A DNA stretch of 64,000 nucleotides from Mesorhizobium sp. SOD10 (GCA_000824805.1 CCNA01000056.1:1-64000), one strand, 5' to 3'; numbered from the stretch's first letter, positions 1-9,672 are shown. Numbers and translations: made by a program. The notes: generated by a model from the letters alone, not told the origin.

Positions 1-104
1 AAGAATTCGTCCGCACCTCCCCGAGGTCACTTTTGGAAGCCGTTTGACAGCCTCCGGTCTACTCTGCAACCTGGTGAGGATTTTTGGCTAGATAGGAGCC
101 GGAT

Positions 105-2174
105 TTGAACAGCATCGCTTCCGCCGCCTTGGATGCTACCCAGCTTGCCTTCGTCAATGCCACCCAGACAGACATAAGGTTGCTCGCACCTGCCGGAAGT
201 GGCAAGACACTTTCCCTCCTCCATCGCTGTGCTGAACTTCACCGTCGCTCGGTCGGAAGCTCGTCCTTCCTCATCGTTTCCTTCACGCGGGCCGCTCGTG
301 ACGAGTTGCGTGCCAGGCTTTCAGAGCCGGCGTTCGCGCCCTTCTCGACACGCGCCGATGTTGTGACGCTCAATGGATGGGGACATAGGCGGCTTCGCGC
401 GATGTCGACCCAGCCACGACTCCACGTTGCCGAAATCGAGAGAGCCAATCTTGTAAGGACCGTGCTGGCCCCTGCGTGGTCATCGGTTCCTGAGCTGGAC
501 AAGGGTATGAAACACCAGCCCTTCAAGTTGCCGAAGCTGCTGGCGGATCTGCTTGATACTATGAAATCGCTGGCCTTCGACCATGAGGATGGATCGCTCG
601 CAATGGCCGATCAACGATTGGAGTCCTTGGAGGAGCTGGGCCTGCTATCGTTGCTCGAAGATTTCATCGTCAAGTTCGAGGATCTCGGTGTCGTCGACAA
701 CCGCCGGTGGGAGACTTTCCTAGAGATCGCGCTGCCGTTCTTCAATGCCGCCTGCGTTCAGCAGTTCGCGACCGGTTCGTTCACCCTTGAAGACCAAAAA
801 TACGGTGCTTGGCTCGACCAGCGGCGACAACTGGCTGCCGGAAATCTACCCACTCCGGGGGCAAGGATCACAGACATCCTCGTCGATGAATTTCAGGATA
901 TCAATCCTCTCGACCTGGCACTGATTATGAAGGTTGCCGACCTGAATCAGTCGGCACTCACCATTGTCGGCGACGACGATCAGGCCATCTTCGAGTGGCG
1001 TGGCGCGGCGCCCGATTTCATCCTTGAACCGGATCGGCATTTAGGGCGGCCGTTCAAGACCTATATTTTGGAGAAGAATTACCGCAGCCCGCGAAACATC
1101 GTGGAGAAATCCGCTCGTCTCATTGCGCACAACAAGCGAAGAGTCGCAAAGAGCATGCATGCCGTTTCAACCGTTGAAGCGCAAACCTTCATGTATTCAG
1201 GGCAAACTTTTTTGGATTCCGTCGAAAGCGTGCTCGACGAAATCCGGAGCTTCGTTGGAAAAAAGGCACCTGGAGCGCGGATGGCCCTGCTATCGAGGAA
1301 GCGCGCCCAGCTAATTCCCTACCAGATACTCCTCGCGCGAGAGGACATTCCTTTTTGCGCCGCGGAAGACCTTCATCTTTTCCTATCCGACACGTTTGAC
1401 CGGCTGCTGGGCGCGCTTCGGACGCGCACCATGGCGGGCCTTGGTATCGCAGTCCCGACGATTGTCGATGACGTCATGGCCCTTTGCAATTCCGTGCAGC
1501 GGTATCCGCTGCGCCGGGTTGAAGCAGATGCGATGGCTAGGCATGTGCGCTCGGTGAGACCCAAATCCTACGATGCAGCCATTGCCCAGCTTCAGACTTA
1601 TTCAGGTCCGATCCGCGGGCAGACCGACGAGGGCGCCACAGCCGCCAACTTCGCAATCCGGCTTCGCAAGCTGCTGCACGCGCCGACTGTAAGAGCCGCT
1701 ATCGAGGCTCTTCAGACCCTCTACGCAGGATTCAAAAAGGATCATGGACGCGGCTCTGAGGATATCTTCCTGGCCGATCCACCGTTCGCCTATCTGGCGG
1801 AATTCTCAGAAACCTACGGGGAGGACTTCCAGAGCTTCGTCGATGATTTGGAGAAGGCGAAGGATACCCTTGTCAAGCTGCCCGGAATGGACTCCGATGA
1901 TTCAGCAAACGAGGAGTGGAAGAAGCCCATCCACCTGATGACAGCGCTGCGAGCCAAGGGGCGCGAGTTCGATACAGTGGTCATGCTGGATGTTGTCGAC
2001 GGCATCTGGCCACTTCGGTTTGTTCAAACTGAACGAGCGCTCGAGGGCGAGAGGCGACTGTTTTACGTTGCGATGACCAGGGCGAAGAAGCGCTTGATCC
2101 TGACGAGTTCGGGTCGCATTGGCGACAAGCCCACAATTCTGTCGCCTTACCTCGCCGAGGCTGGATTACCCTGA
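105..2174 (+). CDS. UvrD/Rep-family (SF1A) ATP-dependent DNA helicase
   Basis: Predicted 3'-5' DNA helicase of 689 residues. Visible motifs are Walker A APAGSGKT at 28-35, a Walker B-type DEFQD at 261-265, GDDDQAIFEWRG at about 288-299 (motif III/IV of UvrD/Rep), and EGERRLFYVAMTRAKK near 650-665 (motif VI). It starts at TTG, chosen because AGGAG lies six bases upstream at 94-98. The gene converges on zorD, with only three bases between the two stop codons. No nuclease domain is evident, so it is a plain helicase rather than AddA/RecB. Such helicases are common in defence islands; a role with the neighbouring Zorya genes is inference only. Family call is firm, function is not. Confidence 0.88.
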   Translation: MNSIASAALDATQLAFVNATQTDIRLLAPAGSGKTLSLLHRCAELHRRSVGSSSFLIVSFTRAARDELRARLSEPAFAPFSTRADVVTLNGWGHRRLRAMSTQPRLHVAEIERANLVRTVLAPAWSSVPELDKGMKHQPFKLPKLLADLLDTMKSLAFDHEDGSLAMADQRLESLEELGLLSLLEDFIVKFEDLGVVDNRRWETFLEIALPFFNAACVQQFATGSFTLEDQKYGAWLDQRRQLAAGNLPTPGARITDILVDEFQDINPLDLALIMKVADLNQSALTIVGDDDQAIFEWRGAAPDFILEPDRHLGRPFKTYILEKNYRSPRNIVEKSARLIAHNKRRVAKSMHAVSTVEAQTFMYSGQTFLDSVESVLDEIRSFVGKKAPGARMALLSRKRAQLIPYQILLAREDIPFCAAEDLHLFLSDTFDRLLGALRTRTMAGLGIAVPTIVDDVMALCNSVQRYPLRRVEADAMARHVRSVRPKSYDAAIAQLQTYSGPIRGQTDEGATAANFAIRLRKLLHAPTVRAAIEALQTLYAGFKKDHGRGSEDIFLADPPFAYLAEFSETYGEDFQSFVDDLEKAKDTLVKLPGMDSDDSANEEWKKPIHLMTALRAKGREFDTVVMLDVVDGIWPLRFVQTERALEGERRLFYVAMTRAKKRLILTSSGRIGDKPTILSPYLAEAGLP

Positions 2175-2177
2175 CGA

Positions 2178-5156
2178 TCAGACCCTTCCGAGCGTTCTGC
2201 CGAAGAGGGCTTCGACATCGCCATCCTCTACAGGTGGGACAAGCATGTCGCGCGAGAGCTGGCGCTTTCGCTCCAACAATGCATCGAGTGTCTGATCGAA
2301 AGAGGTCTCGCCAAATTCCGGATGGACTGCGATTGGCACATGGACAGTGACCGGCCTTTGCTGCCCGATGCGATAACAGCGATCGTTGCACTGGTCTTCT
2401 ACGGCCGGATTCCACCACCGCGACAGATGGATCACGTGGTTTGCGGCAGTGATCGTGAGACCGATGCCGGCAGCCTTGGGCGAGAGCACAAGCAAGTCGA
2501 AACGTGAGCTTGAGGACTGAAACCTTTCTACGATCTCAAGCCGCTTTTCTCCCGGAACAGTCCCGTTAATGATCGCCGGCTGGCGTGGCATTTGCAAATG
2601 AGTGGCGATCGCAGCTGCGAAAACCTTCTGGACCTCAAGGTCTTCAACAAACACCAGTGCCTTCTCGCCGATTGTGTTTAGGTGCTCCAGAACTTTGACC
2701 GCATGGACCATGCGCGCCGATTTTGCGATCCAATCCCGCACCGAGGTCATGTCGAGCGGATCGCAGCCAGAGCTCCCGGCTGGATGCAATGATATGCCCC
2801 GGAATGCATGAATCGCCCGCAACATATCGCCCTGGCTTGTGCCGCCGGTTTGTGCCCGAAAGACTGCCGCGGCATAGGCTTCCGCCTGTTCCGGCGGCAT
2901 TTGCATCAGCCTTTTTGAGACCTCGCGTTTTGGCAAGCCCTCCAGAATTTCCGCCTTCATCCGCCTCAATAGCACGGGCGGGGTCTCTGGCCTCGGAGGC
3001 TGATCAAGGCTGGCTTTCAATCGCCGAAGGTCGTCCCCGCCGCCTTTCTCGTAGCTCTGGACGAAGCCCTTAAGGTCCCCAAGATAGCCCGGAACCACGC
3101 GATCCATGATGCACCATAAGTCGGCAAGACGGTTCTCAATGGGCGTCCCTGTGAGGGCCAGCGCGAATTCGACATTCATAGCCTTCGCGGACTGTGTGTT
3201 GATCGAGCCAGGCGACTTGATCTTCTGCGCTTCGTCAAAGACGGCCACACTGAATGGGACGCGCGCAAAGGCCCGATGGTAGTCGGCGAGTGTCTCATAG
3301 GTCGTCAGTATCCAGTCGGCCGAGCGCAACCTGGCGACGTCAAGCGCAGTTTCGGCAGTCCAGTGCTCGAGCCTTTCCATCTTGAGGTGACGCAAGGCCG
3401 AACCGAATGCATCTATGCGCTCGCCCAACGCTTGCGGCGCCAGATGTCGGTCGGCTTCCTCGACCCAGTTACGCAAAAGCGCCGTCGGTGCCACGATTAG
3501 CATCGGCTTCTTTTGCGAGCCTGCATCGATGCCGAGCTTGCTCCGGATTTGTCTGACCCACACCAGGAAGGCTAGAGCCTGAAAGGTCTTTCCCAAACCC
3601 ATGTCATCGGCGAGTAGCACACCTGGCCAGCCTGCCTTGTAGCTGCCGACCAGCCAATCAAAGCCATCCTTTTGATGCGGTTTTGGTCTTGTCGTGACAA
3701 CCTCTGTTGGAGGAAATTCGTCGCCTGCCACGGTCTGCCTGGCATTGTGGGAGACGGCAAATTCCTTGCCTTCAAAATTTTGTTGAATGATGAGGCGTTC
3801 TTGTTCACCCGCGTGCGGGTCCCTTTGAGGTTGTTCTAGCTGATTGCCCTCCTCAACGGCCTGAGTTGGCGCATTTCCCTGACGGTCGAGACCAAGCCGT
3901 TCAAAAGCCTCCTGGACCTCCGGGACCTTGAATGCCCGATCACCCAATTGGATTTTGCTGTCGCCTTGCTGATCTGCAGCAGCCACTGCGGTCTTGAGAC
4001 CGTCGAAAATCCGTTGATCCATTTCGACGATCTGGTCGCCGATCCTGACGGGAAAGCGCTCGGGCAACCATTGGCCGGCCTTGTTCTTAAGCCATGGCAT
4101 GGCAGGCGGCTCCCAGACGCCGAGGCCGAGAATGCGCTCCGAATACTGCCAAGTTTCGACCAGCAGAGTCTGCGCCATCTCACCTGTTTCGTCGCCGAGC
4201 GCCCGTGCAATTTCGATCCTGGGATTCTGGAGGAATGAAATACGCTCTTCTCGCGGCGCGGAACGTTTCGTCCGGATGACATCCAAGGCGGATTTGAGCG
4301 CCGGATCGACAACAAGGTAGGTGTTTCGATCGAGAACATAGGCATCCCGACTGGTGGATTCGGCAGCAAACAGTTCGCTTGCGAAACGTCTTTGGAGCGG
4401 CTCAGGTAACAGAGCGTCAGAGACGAGATCTGGTGCCGCTGGCGCGTGCTCGGTTCCTTCCGGGGCGGGCGCATCATCATTAAGGGTTGCCGATTTCTCT
4501 CGACCCATGACAACGGGGAGGAAATCTGGCCCATAGGGGGTCGCGAAGACATCCAGCGCAACCGCCCCTGCTTGATAGATCGTGAGGCTGGTAAGAAAGC
4601 GATCTTCGGTACTTACCTCCTGTCCGGTGGTCATCTTCAATGCATTTTGCACCGGCGCCCAAGCAGCGATCCGTATGTCCGAGCCGGAACTCTCGGTTGC
4701 GTTGTAGCGATCGATAGCCTCGGTCAGTGCATAGAGAGGCCCCGACAGGCGGCCCTCCAAGGCACCCCACCGGGCCAGTGCTCCGGTTCTTTCAATCCTT
4801 ATTCTGCGAGTGTCGGCATCATACCAGCTGACGCGAATGCGGGCCCTCGGATCGGTCATGATCCCTTGAAACGCCAACGTCACTGAAAGAGTGCCAAGTG
4901 GAGGCAATCTGACAGCCTCCGCCACGGAGGCAGGCAATGCCGCAATCGCAGGGTGCACAACCAATACCTCGGTGGCCGAGATGTCAGCCTCGCCACTATC
5001 TGCAAGCGCCAGCAGATAGCGCGCAGCAGCGCCCTCCTTGCCTGTCAGATGCGGCCAAAGCGAGGTCTCGACGACTTGGGTGCCAAGCAATCGTCGCCGC
5101 AAAACCTTCAATTGCACGCCGCTGGGAAGAGATACATGCCGAAAGCTCAGGCTCAC
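2178..5156 (-). CDS. zorD: ZorD: SNF2-family DEAD/DEAH helicase of type I Zorya
   Basis: Large 992-residue SNF2 ATPase. The first ~480 residues form the Zorya-specific N-terminal region. The motor follows: DDMGLGKT at 517-524 (Walker A), DEAQ at 641-644 (Walker B), then the second RecA lobe ending in RWWNPAVEDQCNDRCYRIGQQ (motif VI), typical of Swi2/Snf2. In studied type I systems ZorD is a cytosolic DNA translocase/nuclease effector that acts when phage invasion triggers the ZorAB motor. The start codon overlaps the zorC stop in ATGA, implying translational coupling. Assignment rests on the motifs plus the complete zorABC upstream; alone it would be just an SNF2 helicase. Confidence 0.93.
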   Translation of the reverse strand: MSLSFRHVSLPSGVQLKVLRRRLLGTQVVETSLWPHLTGKEGAAARYLLALADSGEADISATEVLVVHPAIAALPASVAEAVRLPPLGTLSVTLAFQGIMTDPRARIRVSWYDADTRRIRIERTGALARWGALEGRLSGPLYALTEAIDRYNATESSGSDIRIAAWAPVQNALKMTTGQEVSTEDRFLTSLTIYQAGAVALDVFATPYGPDFLPVVMGREKSATLNDDAPAPEGTEHAPAAPDLVSDALLPEPLQRRFASELFAAESTSRDAYVLDRNTYLVVDPALKSALDVIRTKRSAPREERISFLQNPRIEIARALGDETGEMAQTLLVETWQYSERILGLGVWEPPAMPWLKNKAGQWLPERFPVRIGDQIVEMDQRIFDGLKTAVAAADQQGDSKIQLGDRAFKVPEVQEAFERLGLDRQGNAPTQAVEEGNQLEQPQRDPHAGEQERLIIQQNFEGKEFAVSHNARQTVAGDEFPPTEVVTTRPKPHQKDGFDWLVGSYKAGWPGVLLADDMGLGKTFQALAFLVWVRQIRSKLGIDAGSQKKPMLIVAPTALLRNWVEEADRHLAPQALGERIDAFGSALRHLKMERLEHWTAETALDVARLRSADWILTTYETLADYHRAFARVPFSVAVFDEAQKIKSPGSINTQSAKAMNVEFALALTGTPIENRLADLWCIMDRVVPGYLGDLKGFVQSYEKGGGDDLRRLKASLDQPPRPETPPVLLRRMKAEILEGLPKREVSKRLMQMPPEQAEAYAAAVFRAQTGGTSQGDMLRAIHAFRGISLHPAGSSGCDPLDMTSVRDWIAKSARMVHAVKVLEHLNTIGEKALVFVEDLEVQKVFAAAIATHLQMPRQPAIINGTVPGEKRLEIVERFQSSSSRFDLLVLSPKAAGIGLTITAANHVIHLSRWWNPAVEDQCNDRCYRIGQQRPVTVHVPIAVHPEFGETSFDQTLDALLERKRQLSRDMLVPPVEDGDVEALFGRTLGRV

Positions 5157-6535
5157 GGCATGTACTCCTTGGGTGAAAATCGCATACCAGTCATACCCTG
5201 GATCTGGCGGGCAGCCAGGTGCTGCCAGGCGTTCGGCCCAGTGTGGGGATAGTGTGTAATCTCGAGTATCGGCGGATACCTTGTACCGGTGCGCAAGAAT
5301 TCGGCGTCGTAGCCATCGTCATAAAGGCGCGGAGCACCCTGACGTTGCGCATCCTGCCAGAACCTGCATTTGCCGTTGAAACTCCACTCCGCACAAACCC
5401 CCTCGCCGATACGCAGTAGCAAGACGGCATGTCCGGCCTGCACGGCGCCGGAGGTGAACTGGGCAAAACCGGTGTTCTTGCCGAACCGCCGTCGTGCCTC
5501 TCGAGCCCCCTCGCGGTCCATCACGACCCAAGCGGCCGAAATGGCATCGCTGTCGTGCATTGCTTCCCAGAATGTCCGTCGATAGTGCCAATAGTCGTTT
5601 GGGTTGACCTCTTCGACAACGTCCAGGAATTGCCGGAGGGCCTGCTCGGTCAGCCAGGAGACCGCGATGTCACGAGATCGCGGCATGCTTGCCCAATTGC
5701 CGCTTCGCGTGCGGGGATCACCCACGCCTTCGAGCGAAATCAGCAGGTCAAGTGTCCTGTCGCGAATGGCCTCATCTGGTCTTTGGTTTGCATATGGCAG
5801 CAGCAATGCATTGGCGACGAGGTCCTTGTGGCCGGGAAAGTTCAGCCGCTTCGTTTCGCCATTAACTGAAATCAGCTTCACGAAATCGATGCGTTCGAGC
5901 GAAGGCAGCCTTTTGTCTTCCGCGACGCGCTCAAGCACTCGCCGGGCGCATGGCTCAACAAAGCCGCCACCGAGTACGAGTTCCATCTGTAGTCCTTGTT
6001 CTGCCAGCACGGTGCGAGGCGACTTTCGCTGCGCGAACGCTGCCTCGCCTATTCGCCGCGGCCCGTCGCTGATGTCGAATATCCGGTACTTCTCCTCCAG
6101 CGTGTCAAACGGCTTTCCGGCGACGGCGGCAAGGTCGCGCAGCGTGGCGGCCACGGCTGAAAGGCCTGGTCGATCTTCGTGGAAGCTGATCAAATATGAA
6201 AGAGCTAGCGCCCTGGAGGCACCCTTGTGCTTCAACCCACGAAGCTGCCCGAGAAAAGGCTCGAGCATCGCCGGGTCCGTCGCGATCGCGAACCGGGTCT
6301 GCCAAAGACACCATGCGCCGTCGCGTGCCTGCCTGCCGGTGATGCTATCGCCTTTTGAAAGTGTGAGCGCCAGCTGTTCGGATATCGCGTCATAGTCCTT
6401 TGTCCGAGGTGCGTCACCGTCAGTATCGCGAAGCTTGCCCGCCGTGATCTCGATCTGCGCAGGCGCCGACGCACGCGCCGGCACGCCGTGGCGTATGAGC
6501 AGTTCTGCGATCGCCTCCTTGAAATGTTTGCTCAA
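5153..6535 (-). CDS. zorC: ZorC: EH-signature domain protein of type I Zorya
   Basis: A 460-residue soluble protein without signal peptide or membrane segment. It sits between zorB and zorD, where type I Zorya systems carry zorC (EH_Signature family). The C-terminal half carries conserved-looking blocks, HYRRTFWEAMHDSD and a later segment with GHAVLLLRIGEGVCAEWS, which may hold the glutamate and histidine that name the family; I could not align it to confirm which residues they are. In characterised systems ZorC binds DNA and works with ZorD as cytosolic effector. It starts two bases after the zorB stop and overlaps zorD by four bases. The call depends mainly on gene order and these motifs. 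Confidence 0.88.
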   Translation of the reverse strand: MSKHFKEAIAELLIRHGVPARASAPAQIEITAGKLRDTDGDAPRTKDYDAISEQLALTLSKGDSITGRQARDGAWCLWQTRFAIATDPAMLEPFLGQLRGLKHKGASRALALSYLISFHEDRPGLSAVAATLRDLAAVAGKPFDTLEEKYRIFDISDGPRRIGEAAFAQRKSPRTVLAEQGLQMELVLGGGFVEPCARRVLERVAEDKRLPSLERIDFVKLISVNGETKRLNFPGHKDLVANALLLPYANQRPDEAIRDRTLDLLISLEGVGDPRTRSGNWASMPRSRDIAVSWLTEQALRQFLDVVEEVNPNDYWHYRRTFWEAMHDSDAISAAWVVMDREGAREARRRFGKNTGFAQFTSGAVQAGHAVLLLRIGEGVCAEWSFNGKCRFWQDAQRQGAPRLYDDGYDAEFLRTGTRYPPILEITHYPHTGPNAWQHLAARQIQGMTGMRFSPKEYMP

Positions 6536-6537
6536 TC

Positions 6538-7446
6538 TTATGGCCTTGCCGTCGGAGCAGTCGAGATGACAGGTGTTCCGGTCGGGCTCAGCTCGCCGAC
6601 CTTCTTTTCCATCTTGTCCAGAAGATCGAGGACTTCCGTCAACCTTTCGCGTCGATCGGCTTCCATTACAAAACGCAGATCGATCCTGCGATTGATGCGG
6701 AAGCCTTCGCTATCGTCCTGCTCGGTCGCCGGGCGCGTGTACGCATAGCCGGAAACCGACAGTATCTCGCGATGATCGGAATTGCGCAGCTTGCGCAGAC
6801 CTGGGAAATTGTCGACGATCCTGCGATAGGTGTTGACAGCTCTTTCAGTGGAAAGCTGCCAGTTCCGGCCGTCGTCCCCGGTCCTGTCGGTGTGACCTTC
6901 AATAAAGACCGTTTCGACAACGTAGCCGGATGCGCCTGGGCAGGTCTCGGTGTCCGGGCAGGCGGCATAGTTGGCGAGCACGTCAAGCAGGACCTTTGCC
7001 ACAGCATCGACATTGCGTTTGGCAGTGTCGTCCAGCGCCGAGCTGTCCGGCGAGAAGCGAATGGCCTCTTCCGTAAGTCGTAGTACTCCGGTCTCTCGCT
7101 CGATTGTGACTTTGAGGCCCACTTCGTCCAGTTTGCGCTGAATTTTCTCCAGCAGCCTGGCACGCGCCTGGTCAGCTTTGTTCAATTCGGCGATCTCGGC
7201 TGCTATCTGGCGGCGCAGTTGAGCTATCTGCTCTGCCAACTCGTTTGCTTTTTGCAATTGCTGCTGCTGCTCCGCTGTCAACTTCACGGTCTCATCGGTC
7301 TGCTGTCGAAAATGCAGGGCAAACACCATCAGCATGATGATGAAGATAAACAGGATGCCGACCATCATATCGGTCATCGACACGAAATAGTTCTCGTCCT
7401 CCTCGGCGTGAGACACAGCTCGGTGATCGGGCTCGGCGACGATCAT
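6538..7446 (-). CDS. zorB: ZorB: MotB/OmpA-type peptidoglycan-binding motor subunit
   Basis: 302 residues. A short cytosolic N-terminus is followed by one transmembrane helix (about 27-47) with aspartate D26 in SMTDMMVGIL, the position of the proton-carrying acid in MotB/ZorB-type stators. Then comes a charged periplasmic coiled segment rich in Q/E/A, and an OmpA-like domain with EGHTDRTGDDGRNWQLS and following RA residues, the peptidoglycan-binding signature. With ZorA it should form an inner-membrane proton-driven motor anchored to the cell wall that senses phage entry. ZorA's stop overlaps this start by four bases. Close in length to known ZorB proteins. Confidence 0.93.
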   Translation of the reverse strand: MIVAEPDHRAVSHAEEDENYFVSMTDMMVGILFIFIIMLMVFALHFRQQTDETVKLTAEQQQQLQKANELAEQIAQLRRQIAAEIAELNKADQARARLLEKIQRKLDEVGLKVTIERETGVLRLTEEAIRFSPDSSALDDTAKRNVDAVAKVLLDVLANYAACPDTETCPGASGYVVETVFIEGHTDRTGDDGRNWQLSTERAVNTYRRIVDNFPGLRKLRNSDHREILSVSGYAYTRPATEQDDSEGFRINRRIDLRFVMEADRRERLTEVLDLLDKMEKKVGELSPTGTPVISTAPTARP

Positions 7447-9614
7447 TGCTGGGTCCCGCGCGCACCGTTGGAGCTGCTCAAAGCACCACCCACCTTCGCG
7501 GCTTCCAGACTATCGGCAATGGACTCCGCGCTGTCGGACATCTGGGTCAGGATGCCCGAAAGCTTGCCGATTGCTTCCGATAGGCCCCTGTCTACGCTCT
7601 GCACGTGTGTTTCAAGCCTTTGTTGCTGGTCGCTCGTGGATCTAGACAGCACAGACACGGCTTCGCCGAGCGCCGTGTCGACGTCGTCGAATTTGCCTGC
7701 AAAATTGTTCCAGAAGTCGCCAGATGACTTGTTGGCCGCCGAGAGATCCGCGGCGAGTCCAGCCATCTCTGATTGTGCCAGTTTGAGCGCATCAAGGGTC
7801 GCTGTGACTCCCTCCGTCATCTTCTCCGTGGCCAACGAGAAGCGATCGCCGACGCTGACAAGCGGCGCGGTCGCTGCCTGAACGCTCTGGGCACTCTTTC
7901 CGAGCGCTTCTGCGGTCTTTCTGGCTTCGCTTGATGCTCCCTCGAGTGCTGCCTTCTGACCGATCAATGCGCCCTCAATCGCTCGCATGGAAGCGGCAAG
8001 CTCATCAAATCGCCTACCTACTGAAGCGACGGCATCTTCGACCGCGCTGCTGATCCGACCCGATATGCCCTGAACTGTGGCTTCCAACTCCGACAAAACA
8101 GCTTTTTGCATGTCGGTGGATTGCGAAACCGAGACCTCGATCTGCCTTCTGGCCGCGTCTCCGTGTTCTCCCATGGTCCTCTGCATCGTTTGCAGACCAT
8201 CTCCCAACTCGCCAATCCGCTTGTCGAGCTTGTCCATGACAAGGCCCATGGCCGCCTCGAGCTTGGTGGACGCACCGCTGGCTGCTGTGCCGAGTGCAGT
8301 GTCGATTTCGGCGTTGGCTTTCTCCACTGTCTGGCGGAGCAAATCCATGACTGTCGCCAACGCATCGCGGCTTTGGCCCGAGCTCGTCTCGAAGCTTTGG
8401 CCCGCGCGCTCCACCATGCGGTTCAGATTGTCTGCCGCATCGGACAGCTTGGTTGCAAACTCGTCGCCGCTGCCGCGTAGCCCACCCTGCATTTCAACGA
8501 TGGACATCTGGAGCTGCTTCAGGGTTGCTGCGAGCTCGCGAAGTTCCGTCCCAGCTCCGTGCTGCAAGGAGTCGGTGAATTTGTGCAGCATCTGCTGCAC
8601 GCCGTCCTGGCTGTTGGCAGTCAGGCTGCCAACAGCGTTTCCTATCTGGTCGGTCACCGGAGCCATCGCTTCAACGATCGCGGCGTTCAGCCTCGGTGCG
8701 AGCTCGGACCCCATGCGACTGAAGAACTCACCTTGAGTGATATCCTTCAGTTGCACCAACTGATCCTGCAGGGTCCTGTTCATTTCCAACGAGATCGATT
8801 GTGGCGCGGTATAGAGCAGGCCACGCTCGAGCGTGGCGTTGAATCGCTCGAATGCACTTTCGACCAAGACAAAATACCAACGAAAAATGACGGACAAGAC
8901 GATGGAGGCACCCAGTCCCGCGATCGAGGTTGAGAACTTGAAAGTGGCGATCTGCAGAAGCGCGCCCATCTCTTGGGCCATCTTGTCGGCGTCGCCGGCA
9001 TTTGCGGCCGCCCCGGCCTTGTAAAGAGCGAAGACCAGGCCAATGAACGTCAGAAGCAGCCCAACGCCTACAAAATAGCCGGGCACCGCGTTCATCATCT
9101 TGAGGCCGCTCAACCTCTCGCGGGCCAGCGCCAGATTGAAAAAAGTCTGCGGCCGGACAGTGTTGCCAATCGCTCTGTCGCCGTCGGTGTTGAACAGCGT
9201 CTCTTCGAATTCGAGCCATGCATGCCCGATCAATGAATTTCGCTCGAGAGTCTGGCGCAGACTCTCGAAGTTTGAGGCGAAGAATTTGCGAATGGCGTCC
9301 CGCCCTCGCTCCTTGCCCTTGGCCCGGGTGACCTGACCCGTCGCACGCCACAGCGCGATCTGGACCGGAAAAACGTGGCAAATGTAGAAGGCAGCCGCGA
9401 AACCGATTCCGGTGAAGAAGAGACCGCCGGCAAGTCCGTACGCGAATGCCGGTTTGCTGATGGACTCGATGTTCCCGGATGTGGCGCCCAGGATTGTGCC
9501 CCACACCAACGGTAGATTGATGAACGGTAACTCTTTTGCCGCCAGGAGAACCGCGGCAGCAGCGATCAGCCAGAATAGTACTGACCGCGTTAGCCAATTG
9601 AAGAACACGAACAT
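7443..9614 (-). CDS. zorA: ZorA: MotA/ExbB-type proton channel with long coiled-coil tail
   Basis: 723 residues from the chosen ATG at 9614, which has AAGGGG seven bases upstream. An in-frame ATG at 9695 would add 27 residues but has no visible ribosome-binding site. Membrane segments occur near the N-terminus (FWLIAAAAVLLAA; GGLFFTGIGFAAAFYICHV) and again as GYFVGVGLLLTFIGLVFAL and STSIAGLGASIVLSVIF, the MotA/TolQ/ExbB channel core. The remaining ~450 residues are A/Q/E/S-rich heptad-like sequence without tryptophan-rich folds, matching the intracellular tail of ZorA that transmits the signal. Length agrees with type I ZorA. First gene of the zorABCD set. Confidence 0.92.
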   Translation of the reverse strand: MFVFFNWLTRSVLFWLIAAAAVLLAAKELPFINLPLVWGTILGATSGNIESISKPAFAYGLAGGLFFTGIGFAAAFYICHVFPVQIALWRATGQVTRAKGKERGRDAIRKFFASNFESLRQTLERNSLIGHAWLEFEETLFNTDGDRAIGNTVRPQTFFNLALARERLSGLKMMNAVPGYFVGVGLLLTFIGLVFALYKAGAAANAGDADKMAQEMGALLQIATFKFSTSIAGLGASIVLSVIFRWYFVLVESAFERFNATLERGLLYTAPQSISLEMNRTLQDQLVQLKDITQGEFFSRMGSELAPRLNAAIVEAMAPVTDQIGNAVGSLTANSQDGVQQMLHKFTDSLQHGAGTELRELAATLKQLQMSIVEMQGGLRGSGDEFATKLSDAADNLNRMVERAGQSFETSSGQSRDALATVMDLLRQTVEKANAEIDTALGTAASGASTKLEAAMGLVMDKLDKRIGELGDGLQTMQRTMGEHGDAARRQIEVSVSQSTDMQKAVLSELEATVQGISGRISSAVEDAVASVGRRFDELAASMRAIEGALIGQKAALEGASSEARKTAEALGKSAQSVQAATAPLVSVGDRFSLATEKMTEGVTATLDALKLAQSEMAGLAADLSAANKSSGDFWNNFAGKFDDVDTALGEAVSVLSRSTSDQQQRLETHVQSVDRGLSEAIGKLSGILTQMSDSAESIADSLEAAKVGGALSSSNGARGTQQ

Positions 9615-9654
9615 GAACCCGCCCCTTAGTCGCCCGCCAGAGACTTTTATTGTT

Positions 9655-9672
9655 TGCAACGCAGGTTGCAAG
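9655..9672. promoter_or_regulatory. Inverted repeat in the zorA leader
   Basis: TTGCAAC-GCAG-GTTGCAA is a perfect 7-bp inverted repeat about 40 bases upstream of the preferred zorA start. On the minus strand it overlaps a promoter-like pair, TTGCAA and TAAAAG with 16 bases between. It could be an operator controlling zorA separately from the upstream gene, or chance. No regulator gene is present in the island. Confidence 0.35.

Noticed and set aside
2178-9614. Reading the four defence genes as a flagellar or Tol/Exb locus
   Set aside because: MotA/MotB-like proteins are here coupled to an EH-signature protein and an SNF2 helicase, and ZorA has a long cytosolic coiled-coil tail; no flagellar or tol genes are present.
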